The notes under the pieces were generated by a model, which was given only the letters and a program-made list of their open reading frames with translations, did not search any database and was not told the origin of the DNA. A stretch of DNA of 64,000 nt. It comes from Pelotomaculum schinkii (GTDB lineage: Bacteria > Bacillota > Desulfotomaculia > Desulfotomaculales > Pelotomaculaceae). Each line of letters starts with the position of its first letter. The stretch's first letter is position 1. Both the position numbers and the translations under genes were made by a program. Below are positions 1 to 7,012 of the stretch, one piece after another. The stretch is taken from positions 744,001 through 808,000 of the forward strand of contig NZ_QFGA01000001.1 in the NCBI RefSeq assembly GCF_004369205.1. Direction: 5' to 3'.

Positions 1-2009
1 GTCCCGGTCGTCCCCATGGCGATGCCGATATCAGCTTCCTTAACCGCCGGCGCGTCATTAACCCCATCCCCGGTCATCGCCACCACATGGCCCGACTGCT
101 TTAAGGCGCGGACAATCCTAAGCTTGTGCTTGGGCGACAACCTGGCATATACGGATACCTTCCCCGCGGCCTCCTGCAGTTGCTTGTCCGATAACCGGTC
201 AATTTCAGTGCCCGTCAGGATATCGCCTTTCTTGGACAGAATGCCCAGTTCTAGCGCTACGGCGCGGGCTGTCAACGGGTGGTCGCCGGTAATCATAACT
301 ACTTTGATGCCTGCTCTGTGACAGGTATGAACAGCGGTTACGGCGGCAGGCCGCGGCGGGTCGATCATGCCGGCCAGACCTAAAAAAACCAACCTCTGCT
401 CAACAGCCTCCTCCGATAATTCTTCCGCTCCGGCCGGCAGCTCCCGGTAGGCAAATGCCAGCACGCGCAGGGCCTTCTCTGCCAGCAGCCCGTTGTGGCG
501 CAGGATTTCTTCCCTGTCCCGCGCCGAGAGGGGGACCGCGATCCCGCCCCGGTAAGTGTGGGTACAAAGTTCAACGATACTGTCCGGCGCTCCCTTGACA
601 TAGGCCGCAACCTTTCCGGATGGTTGCCGGTGCAGGACAGTCATGCGCTTGCGGTCCGAGTCAAAAGGAAGTTCGGCGATCCTCGGCTCTTTAAGCTCCA
701 GCCTCTCCCGCCAATAACCGGCCTTGGCGGCCATCACCAGGAGCGCTCCTTCGGTAGGGTCTCCCAGGATCGACCAGTCATGAGCGGGCCGTCCCTTCAC
801 TAATCCTCTGAAAAGCCCTGCGACACTGACTCCTCCCCGTTCCAGCACGGCATTGTTGCAAAAGGCCGCCGCCTTCATCAGCAGGGTAAACTTTATATCC
901 CGCATGTCCCCTCTTCCCTCAAATTCACCCTTGGGATCGTAGCCTTCTCCGGTTATGTCAAACACATCACCATTTATGACAACCTTCCTGACAGTCATCT
1001 GGTTCTGGGTCAGGGTACCGGTTTTATCAGAGCAAATTACCGTGGCGCAGCCCAGGGTTTCTACAGCGGGCAGCTTGCGAATGATGGCATGACGCCGGAT
1101 CATCCGCTGGACCCCTATGGCCAGGGCCACGGTTACAATGGCGGGAAGTCCTTCAGGTATAGCAGCTACCGCCAGACTAACCCCGGCCAGGAACATCTGG
1201 TAAGCTTCTTCGCCCCGGGCAATACCCACCACTACCACCGCCGCGCAAATCAATAGGCAAAAAGCCACCAGCCCTTTGCCGAGCTGTCCCAGGCGGCGCT
1301 GCAGCGGGGTTTCTTCCTGGCCGGCTTCCTGGATCATGCCGCATATCTGCCCCATCTCCGTAGACATGCCGGTGTGGATTACCACACCCCGCCCGCGCCC
1401 GCGTGTAACCGCGGTGCCAAGGTAGGCCATGTTGCGGGCGTCAGCCAGGGCAACTTCCTGACCGGGTAGAGCTTCTTCCCGCTTCCGTACGGGTACAGAC
1501 TCGCCGGTAAGAGATGACTCTTCTATTTCCAGGTTGGCGGTCAGCAAAAGCCGCAGATCGGCTGGAATCCTGTCGCCCTCTTCCAATAAGACCAGGTCCC
1601 CGGGAACAAGCTCCGAGGCAGGGATTTTGCGTTCCTGGCCGCTGCGTACCACCCTGGCCTCCGGCGCGGTAAGCTGTTTCAGAGCTTCTATGGATCGCTC
1701 GGCACGGCACTCCTGGACGAAACCAAGAATGGCGTTAACCACCACGATTATCATAATGGTAACAGCATCGGCATATTCGCCCAACAGTCCTGATATAAAG
1801 GTAGCCGCCAGCAGCACCAGGACCATAAAATCTCTGAACTGGTTTGCAAAAAGACTCCATAGTGACGTTTTGGCGGCACGGGCCAGTTCATTGGGACCAA
1901 AACGCCCCAACCTTTCTTTAACTTCTTTCTCATTAAGACCTTTTTTACTATCGGTTTGCAGCTTCGTCAGAACTTCTTCCCCGGTTAAGGCATACCAGCG
2001 CCCGGCCAT
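1..2009 (-). CDS. Calcium-type cation-transporting P-type ATPase, C-terminus cut by the window edge
   Basis: This gene enters from the left edge and starts at ATG 2009, preceded by AAGGGGTG. About 669 residues are visible. They show the P-ATPase order: an N-terminal cation-ATPase domain, the actuator loop LTGES near residue 165, a membrane pair ending in the PEGLP motif, the phosphorylation motif DKTGTLT with the acceptor Asp near residue 328, the nucleotide-binding KGAPD motif, and [10 protein letters not shown] near residue 645. PEGLP and the N-terminal domain are typical of type II (SERCA/PMCA-like) Ca2+ pumps, which export Ca2+ across the cytoplasmic membrane. The last membrane segments lie outside the window, so the ion specificity cannot be settled from here. 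Confidence 0.93.
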   Translation of the reverse strand, partial: MAGRWYALTGEEVLTKLQTDSKKGLNEKEVKERLGRFGPNELARAAKTSLWSLFANQFRDFMVLVLLAATFISGLLGEYADAVTIMIIVVVNAILGFVQECRAERSIEALKQLTAPEARVVRSGQERKIPASELVPGDLVLLEEGDRIPADLRLLLTANLEIEESSLTGESVPVRKREEALPGQEVALADARNMAYLGTAVTRGRGRGVVIHTGMSTEMGQICGMIQEAGQEETPLQRRLGQLGKGLVAFCLLICAAVVVVGIARGEEAYQMFLAGVSLAVAAIPEGLPAIVTVALAIGVQRMIRRHAIIRKLPAVETLGCATVICSDKTGTLTQNQMTVRKVVINGDVFDITGEGYDPKGEFEGRGDMRDIKFTLLMKAAAFCNNAVLERGGVSVAGLFRGLVKGRPAHDWSILGDPTEGALLVMAAKAGYWRERLELKEPRIAELPFDSDRKRMTVLHRQPSGKVAAYVKGAPDSIVELCTHTYRGGIAVPLSARDREEILRHNGLLAEKALRVLAFAYRELPAGAEELSEEAVEQRLVFLGLAGMIDPPRPAAVTAVHTCHRAGIKVVMITGDHPLTARAVALELGILSKKGDILTGTEIDRLSDKQLQEAAGKVSVYARLSPKHKLRIVRALKQSGHVVAMTGDGVNDAPAVKEADIGIAMGTTG

Positions 2010-2196
2010 CACAGTCACCCCTTGTCCAATTACCTTATTATTCCAAATTATATTCAGAATCACCTGGAAAAATTACCACATGTCGGACAGGGGTTTTAAA
2101 TGGCATGTGGCTTTTTCGAATTTACATGTCTGAGGTTGATCATTTAAAATACTTATAGAGTGCAGTATTAGAAACATACAGAACCTGAGGTGGATT

Positions 2197-2667
2197 ATGA
2201 TTACAATCACTATTCCAGGTAGAGGCGCTATAACTTTTCAGCATATCGTCCTGGACTACAACGGGACCTTGGGGTGCGACGGCAACCTGATCCCTGGCGT
2301 CAAGGAAAGGCTCAACCTACTGGCGGAAAATGTAAAGGTGCATATCATCACGGCAGACACTTTTGGGTTGTGTAAATCTTCATGCCGGGAGATAAAAGCA
2401 GTCATTCACATCCTTACTTCAGCAACAGGCGGCCCTGAAAAAGAGCAATATGTTGAAACCCTCGGCCCGGAAGGGGTTATGGCTGTAGGTAACGGCAACA
2501 ACGACGCGCTCATGCTTGCCCGCGCGGCCGTAGGCGTGGCCGTGCTCGGTCCGGAGGGGACTTCCACCCTGGCCCTCAAAGCCTCAGACGTTGTGGTAAA
2601 TGATATCAACGCCGGGCTGGACCTGCTGTTAAATCCTAAAAGGTTAATCGCAACCTTAAGGACATAG
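2197..2667 (+). CDS. Soluble HAD-family phosphatase resembling a P-type ATPase P domain
   Basis: This 156-residue cytosolic protein carries HAD motif I as DYNGTL (Asp20) and motif IV as GNGNNDALML (Asp103). The second acid of the usual DxD motif is Asn, as in P-type ATPases (DKT), not Asp as in ordinary HAD phosphatases. The family is the stand-alone P-ATPase-like HAD group found in archaea and some Firmicutes, whose substrate is not known to me. It follows a divergent Ca2+-ATPase gene and has a good AGGTGG ribosome binding site. A direct link to that pump is only a positional suggestion. Confidence 0.75.
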   Translation: MITITIPGRGAITFQHIVLDYNGTLGCDGNLIPGVKERLNLLAENVKVHIITADTFGLCKSSCREIKAVIHILTSATGGPEKEQYVETLGPEGVMAVGNGNNDALMLARAAVGVAVLGPEGTSTLALKASDVVVNDINAGLDLLLNPKRLIATLRT

Positions 2668-2869
2668 ACACAACCGTGATTAAGAGATAATTTTTGTATT
2701 GATTACCCAGTATGTTCGCTCGAAACGGGCGTTCTTTTTTTTCGAAATTCTAGCAGCAACCTATCCCAACCGCTGCGATCATTTAATAAGTAAATGTAAC
2801 AAAATGGATATTGTTGGCATATCATGTGTTAACCGGTCAAAACATATCTATTTTAAGGGGGATTTTTTG

Positions 2870-3226
2870 ATGGATGAAAATATCAACGAGGATTCTCAGT
2901 TATCCGAAGTATTGGAGATACTCGGCAGGGTAAAACCAGAATCGAAGCTGACGCGTCACTGTCCGGGCAGCGGGTGCGCCAGCGAAAGTATTTTTACCTT
3001 CAGCCGGTGCGGTAACTATTACTGGATCGTTCTTATCTGCAAAAGTGGAACCTTTGCCTTTAAGCATATTAGCCCCGAATGGATTAGGACCTATTCTAAT
3101 CTGATACTATCTTCCACACAAGTTTGTGTGGAGTGGAACATAAACCACTATATAACTGACTGGGCTGTTGAACAGGATAAATTCTGCGGAAATTATGATG
3201 ACAGAAAGATGGTACGAGCGGTATAG
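2870..3226 (+). CDS. Hypothetical protein upstream of the gas vesicle genes
   Basis: This 118-residue protein is not one I recognise. The ATG at 2870 is preferred because AAGGGGGA lies just upstream; an in-frame start at 2699 has no such site. It has five cysteines, four in its first 60 codons including a CPGSGC stretch, several aromatic residues, no clear membrane segment, and an acidic N-terminus. It is codirectional with gvpA, 146 bp upstream of it, and separated from it by two inverted repeats. It may be a separate transcription unit or the first gene of the cluster. Confidence 0.6.
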   Translation: MDENINEDSQLSEVLEILGRVKPESKLTRHCPGSGCASESIFTFSRCGNYYWIVLICKSGTFAFKHISPEWIRTYSNLILSSTQVCVEWNINHYITDWAVEQDKFCGNYDDRKMVRAV

Positions 3227-3274
3227 TAGATATCATTTTTAAGTCAATATATCCAATAATGCCATTTTAATGTA

Positions 3275-3299
3275 CTGGTAAAAATATATACCTTACCAG
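3275..3299. promoter_or_regulatory. Inverted repeat upstream of gvpA (first)
   Basis: The arms CTGGTAA (3275-3281) and TTACCAG (3293-3299) are perfect and flank an A/T-rich 11-nt centre. The site lies about 75-98 bp before the gvpA start codon, where an operator would be expected. It has no U-tract, so it is not an obvious terminator for the preceding gene. The binding protein is unknown. Confidence 0.4.
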
Positions 3300-3325
3300 G
3301 CAGGCGCTGTATGTAACACAACAAC

Positions 3326-3357
3326 CTTTGTTTTAATACCATATATTAAAACCAAAG
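3326..3357. promoter_or_regulatory. Inverted repeat directly before the gvpA ribosome binding site
   Basis: The arms CTTTGTTTTAATA and TATTAAAACCAAAG (one unpaired base) surround a short centre and end only a few bases before the AAAGGGGAG ribosome binding site of gvpA. It could be an operator or a 5' mRNA hairpin that affects stability or translation of the major shell protein. Confidence 0.4.
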
Positions 3358-3372
3358 AAAGGGGAGAATATT

Positions 3373-3591
3373 ATGAGACACAGTATTCAAGCATCAAGTT
3401 TGGCCGAAGTGGTTGACAGAATCCTGACAAAAGGTATAGTAATTGACGCTTTTGTAAGGGTAGCCCTCGTCGGCATCGAGCTTTTGGCTATTGAAGCCCG
3501 GGTCGTTATCGCTTCCGTTGAGACCTGGTTGATGTACGCTGAAGCTGTTGGACTAACGGCCGGCCCACACCCGCATCCGCACGCTGCATAA
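3373..3591 (+). CDS. gvpA: Gas vesicle structural protein GvpA
   Basis: This 72-residue protein is the main rib protein of the gas vesicle shell, a hollow gas-filled protein structure that gives buoyancy. It has the family core: [19 protein letters not shown], then the hydrophobic beta strands [20 protein letters not shown] and an amphipathic [11 protein letters not shown] helix. The C-terminus ends in an unusual histidine/proline tail (GPHPHPHAA). The start follows AAAGGGGAG with good spacing. It is the first canonical gvp gene of the cluster and is followed by a strong hairpin, as expected for the most abundant product. Confidence 0.97.
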   Translation: MRHSIQASSLAEVVDRILTKGIVIDAFVRVALVGIELLAIEARVVIASVETWLMYAEAVGLTAGPHPHPHAA

Positions 3592-3598
3592 AAAAGGT

Positions 3599-3629
3599 AT
3601 TGCCGGGGTCATTTAATGGTCCCGGCAAT
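3599..3629 (+). terminator. Stem-loop after gvpA
   Basis: The arms ATTGCCGGG and CCCGGCAAT close a 13-nt loop directly after the gvpA stop. No U-tract follows, so it is better read as a partial terminator or mRNA-stabilising stem that keeps gvpA message in excess over the downstream genes. Confidence 0.6.
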
Positions 3630-3658
3630 TATCAACACATATTGAAGGAGGTTATCCC

Positions 3659-3925
3659 ATGTCATTAACGATAAGTATGCAATCCTGGTGTGATATGTTT
3701 AAAAATAGTTGCAAAGATAGAACAGCTAACATTGATTGTATCATAAAACAAACAACCGATCTTGTCAGCAAGTACTACGACAATAGGCTCCGGCTTGGCG
3801 CAGAAACGGAAAAGCAATTAAAAATAAAAAATTCGGAGAACGAAAAAAAAGTCTCTAAAATATTATATGCCTATTTTAAAGATCGTAGCGATGCTGCCGG
3901 CGCATTGGCGGCCATGAGAAAATAG
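3659..3925 (+). CDS. Small hypothetical protein in the gas vesicle cluster
   Basis: This 88-residue protein has an excellent AAGGAGG ribosome binding site. It is rich in Lys, Asn and Asp, is predicted to be mostly helical, and ends in an Ala-rich AGALAAMRK. I cannot place it in a known Gvp family. It sits between gvpA and gvpO and its stop is one base before the gvpO start, so the two are probably translationally coupled. By position it corresponds to the small accessory proteins (P, Q, R, S, T types) of Bacillus gas vesicle clusters, but no similarity is claimed. Confidence 0.7.
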   Translation: MSLTISMQSWCDMFKNSCKDRTANIDCIIKQTTDLVSKYYDNRLRLGAETEKQLKIKNSENEKKVSKILYAYFKDRSDAAGALAAMRK

Positions 3926-3926
3926 C

Positions 3927-4220
3927 ATGGTTATAAAAAAAGTGATAAGAACTGTGCAAGATTTTTTTTCTGAAGTACTAGGCAAACCAGGAAAGGTTGT
4001 TGGGGTGAGCCGGGGAGAAGACTGTTGGAAAGTAAAAATAGAGGTACCTGAAGAAGTAGAATACATGAGGAGACACGCCAAGGGTGATCTCATGGCTATA
4101 TATGATGTATCTATGGATAACAATTACGAAGTGACCAACTTTGAAAGGATAGCCCTAATGGAACGCGGCTCGCTGACAATTTACCCCATTGAACCCGACA
4201 AGGAAGAAGAAAAAGCCTAG
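3927..4220 (+). CDS. gvpO: Gas vesicle protein GvpO family
   Basis: This 97-residue protein has the GvpO-family pattern: a helical N-terminus, then a W-x-VKIEVPEEVEYM segment, a DLMAIYDVSMDNNYEVTNFER strand region, and an acidic C-terminus. GvpO proteins are small soluble accessory proteins that are needed for, or that regulate, gas vesicle formation. The ATG follows the previous stop by one base and has no convincing site of its own, which suggests coupling. In Bacillus-type clusters the equivalent gene is called gvpR. Confidence 0.8.
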   Translation: MVIKKVIRTVQDFFSEVLGKPGKVVGVSRGEDCWKVKIEVPEEVEYMRRHAKGDLMAIYDVSMDNNYEVTNFERIALMERGSLTIYPIEPDKEEEKA

Positions 4221-4299
4221 ATAAAACAGTCTTATAGACTGTAACACAGTTATATAGATTCGTTTTATTCTGCTTCATGAAAGAATGTTTTTGTTTCCT

Positions 4300-4332
4300 G
4301 TTTTCTTCTTTCAGAAGAAAACAAATTTTTTT
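4300..4332 (+). terminator. Rho-independent terminator-like hairpin between gvpO and gvpN
   Basis: The arms GTTTTCTTC (4300-4308) and GAAGAAAAC (4314-4322) are followed by AAA and a run of seven T. The stem is A/T-rich, so termination is probably partial. It sits before the gvpN ribosome binding site and could reduce expression of the assembly genes relative to gvpA. A smaller palindrome, ACAGTC/GACTGT, lies at about 4226-4242. Confidence 0.55.
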
Positions 4333-4353
4333 GACTTATAGGGGTGATTCAAG

Positions 4354-5244
4354 CTGCCTGAACAAAAGATTTTCTACAAAAACCAAAGTTTTGTTGAAAC
4401 AACATTTTTACATGAAATCTCCGAGAGGGCTCTAAGGTACCTCAACGCAGGGCTCTCAATACATTTTAGCGGGCCGTCAGGAACAGGAAAAACCACACTT
4501 GCTCTCAAGGTCGCCAGGTCCCTCGGAAGACCTTTCAGTATTATATACGGAAATAACGACTTTAGCTCTGCAGATTTGATTGGGGGTAACTACGGTTACC
4601 GCCGTAAGAAAACCGTTGATAATTTTATCCATAATGTTTATACGATTGAAGAAGATTTTCAGCTAAGATGGCTTGATAAACAACTAACCAAGGCCTGCCG
4701 GGACGGGCATGTTTTGGTTTATGACGAATTTTCCAGAACCCGCCCTACCATAAATAACATTTTGCTATCGGTATTGGAAGAGGGCGTTTTATTTCTGCCG
4801 GGTTTCGATGCGGAAAAACAATCGATAACAGTGCATCCTGAATTTCGCATCATATTTACCAGTAATCCCTTAGAATACGCGGGAGTGCACAAAACACAGG
4901 CTGCCTTGGAAGATCGCATGGTCACGATCGAGCTGAACGAAATGGACCGGGAGACTGAAGTTGCCATAACCATGGCCAATTCCTGCCTGAGTGATGAAGA
5001 TGCCGGCAAAATTGTTGACATAGTCCGGGACTACCGGGTCATTGTCTCATCATCAAAAACCTGTACCGTCAGGACCTGCATCAAAATCGCCAGGGTTTTG
5101 GATAATGAAGATTTTAGAAAATATAGAAGCAGTATAACAAAAAATATGGTGGCGGAAATACTGTTTTCTGAAAGCAGGCACAAGGTAATAAATCAAAAGG
5201 AAGTATATCCCCACGTCCTTTCACTTATTGATAAATATTTATAA
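4354..5244 (+). CDS. gvpN: Gas vesicle AAA+ ATPase GvpN, probable CTG start
   Basis: GvpN is a MoxR/CbbQ-like AAA+ ATPase needed for vesicles to grow to full width. The Walker A motif GPSGTGKT (residues 40-47) lies upstream of the first ATG in frame (4576), so that ATG cannot be the start. The frame is closed by TGA at 4345, and the only well-placed initiator is CTG 4354, seven bases after GGGGTGA. This gives 296 residues, close to the family norm. Walker B is LVYDEFSR near residue 124, and the sensor region is FTSNP. ATT 4372 is a weaker alternative. Confidence 0.92.
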   Translation: MPEQKIFYKNQSFVETTFLHEISERALRYLNAGLSIHFSGPSGTGKTTLALKVARSLGRPFSIIYGNNDFSSADLIGGNYGYRRKKTVDNFIHNVYTIEEDFQLRWLDKQLTKACRDGHVLVYDEFSRTRPTINNILLSVLEEGVLFLPGFDAEKQSITVHPEFRIIFTSNPLEYAGVHKTQAALEDRMVTIELNEMDRETEVAITMANSCLSDEDAGKIVDIVRDYRVIVSSSKTCTVRTCIKIARVLDNEDFRKYRSSITKNMVAEILFSESRHKVINQKEVYPHVLSLIDKYL

Positions 5245-5309
5245 GGCCTACCTTGTAACCCATAATTAACCGGTAACCTTTTAAATTCGCAAAAAATAGG
5301 TGAGGATGA

Positions 5310-6035
5310 ATGAAAATCTCCCAAGGGCTTTATGCATACTGCATTATTCAGTTGGAGCAGGAAAGAGATTTACGCGCCAAGCTTCCCGCTGATCTTTTTT
5401 TTATTTCACACCGGGGAATTGCCGTTATTGTTAAGAAAGCAGCGCAAGCCAGTTGGCAACCCACTCGAAAAAATATACTCAATCATCAAAAAGTTGTTAC
5501 GCAATTGCAAGAAATAATAGATCTCCTGCCCCTGAGATTTGGAACTGTATTCAAGAACAATAACGAGGCAGAGAAAATATTGGATAAAAATTTTGATGAA
5601 ATAAACCACTTGTTGAGCAAAATCAAAGGCCGGATAGAGCTTGGGTTAAAAATATTTTGGAAACAGGATGCTTTTGTAAAAGAAATTGGAGACAAAAAGA
5701 TCGAGACATTGAAAAAAGAATATGGAATCAGGAAAAAGGACCGGTACGCTATCGCTATAGAGGCAGGCAAGATTATTGAGGAAAAGGTTCTGGATAAAAG
5801 AGATGAATATGTCAGGTTGATTTTTAAGCCACTTAAAAAACTGGCGGACGACTCCGTTCTTAACCCCGTTACCGGTGAAAAAATGGTCTTTAACGCAGCA
5901 TTTCTTGTAAAAAGTGATCATATTGAAATTTTCGATCAAGCCGTAAAAGATTTGTATGATAAGTACCAGGAAAGATTTATCTTTAAGTATTCAGGCCCCT
6001 GGACCCCCTATAATTTCGTTAAGGTTAGCTGGTGA
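5310..6035 (+). CDS. Gas vesicle protein GvpF/GvpL family (first copy)
   Basis: This 241-residue protein has the two-part GvpF/L fold: an N-terminal half opening with GLYAYCII and containing LLPLRFGTVF, a charged helical linker, and a C-terminal half ending in the family signature FKYSGPWTPYNFV. GvpF/L proteins bind GvpA and are thought to hold it during nucleation or form the vesicle base. The start follows TAGGTGAGG. A second family member occurs at 10405-11520, so the two may play the separate F and L roles. Confidence 0.93.
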   Translation: MKISQGLYAYCIIQLEQERDLRAKLPADLFFISHRGIAVIVKKAAQASWQPTRKNILNHQKVVTQLQEIIDLLPLRFGTVFKNNNEAEKILDKNFDEINHLLSKIKGRIELGLKIFWKQDAFVKEIGDKKIETLKKEYGIRKKDRYAIAIEAGKIIEEKVLDKRDEYVRLIFKPLKKLADDSVLNPVTGEKMVFNAAFLVKSDHIEIFDQAVKDLYDKYQERFIFKYSGPWTPYNFVKVSW

Positions 6036-6049
6036 CCTGGAGGTAGTGT

Positions 6050-6313
6050 ATGTTTATAGTTGACGATATACTTTTGTCTCCATTTAAAGGGCTCATGTTT
6101 GTATTTAAAGAAATTCATAAAGAGGTTATGAAGGAATTCTGTGACGAAGAAAAAGTATATGAAGAGCTCCGCAGGCTTCAATATTTGTTGGATATTGGAG
6201 AAATAAGCGAAAAAATGTACGAACGTATGGAGAATGCCCTGATTGAACGCCTTCAAGAAATTGAAGAATATAAGGAACAAATGGAAGAGGAATCGGATGA
6301 ATACTCAGAATAA
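6050..6313 (+). CDS. gvpG: Gas vesicle protein GvpG
   Basis: This 87-residue protein begins with the hydrophobic VDDILLSPFKGLMFVFKEI typical of GvpG, followed by a helical stretch ending in a very acidic tail. GvpG is a small accessory protein of vesicle assembly usually encoded beside gvpF or gvpL, as here, 14 bp after the gvpF/L stop. A GGAGGT ribosome binding site precedes it. Confidence 0.9.
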   Translation: MFIVDDILLSPFKGLMFVFKEIHKEVMKEFCDEEKVYEELRRLQYLLDIGEISEKMYERMENALIERLQEIEEYKEQMEEESDEYSE

Positions 6314-6484
6314 CAAAACCATTCTCCTCCGAATTTTCTGTCATTATTACTTCTGCCCCCGTCACCTTTGTCGGAGCATCCCATATACTATACAAACAAA
6401 ACCTGTAATGTGCTTGGAAAAGCTTTTTTTTTGAGAACTTTTCGATATCCCCGGAGCGATCCGGACGGCCGGAGGTGTTATTTA

Positions 6485-6985
6485 GTGAAAAACGATAGCG
6501 ATGGCGATATTCTGGGTAGTATTCTGAGAGGCATCGGTGAGATGGTTGATCTGGTACAAAAAATGGATTCCGAGAGAAAGACTGAGATAAACAGGACGGG
6601 GACCTTCGGCAATTTAACGGATCGTAAGGGACTCGGCTGCTGTTATGGTTTTACCTTGAAGACCGGTTTGCCGGGGAAAAAACCTCCCGGCGACTGCGAC
6701 ACTATGCCTGGCGGCGCACAGCAGGATATTATCTTTAAAAATAGCGATCCGGTAATAGACGTATTTGACGAGGGTGACTTTGTCCGGGTAGTAGTAGAGA
6801 TACCTGCAGTTTCAGATGAAGATATAGTCCTTCACATCAAAGAAAATATCCTTTATTTAACCGTCTGGGCCAAGGATGAGCCTTTCAACAAATCCATAGC
6901 TCTGCCTCACCGGGTAAAACCCGGCACTATGCGAAAATCCATCCGTAACGGCATCCTGGAAGTACTCTTAGACGTGCAGGACTAA
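6485..6985 (+). CDS. gvpH: Hsp20-like gas vesicle protein GvpH
   Basis: This 166-residue protein starts at GTG 6485, nine bases after GGAGG; longer in-frame starts from 6368 lack a site. The N-terminal 80 residues are polar and Gly/Lys-rich. The C-terminal half is an alpha-crystallin/Hsp20-type domain (VIDVFDEGDFVRVVVEIPAV, then HIKENILYLTV and KSIRNGILEVLL). GvpH is thought to act as a small chaperone of vesicle assembly. The 171 bp before it are free of other genes. Confidence 0.85.
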   Translation: MKNDSDGDILGSILRGIGEMVDLVQKMDSERKTEINRTGTFGNLTDRKGLGCCYGFTLKTGLPGKKPPGDCDTMPGGAQQDIIFKNSDPVIDVFDEGDFVRVVVEIPAVSDEDIVLHIKENILYLTVWAKDEPFNKSIALPHRVKPGTMRKSIRNGILEVLLDVQD

Positions 6986-7012
6986 GTATCAAAAGCAGGT
7001 GAATAATTTAAA

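Noticed and set aside
4576-5244. gvpN starting at ATG 4576
   Set aside because: This start would remove the Walker A motif, which lies in the same frame upstream after GGGGTGA and CTG 4354.
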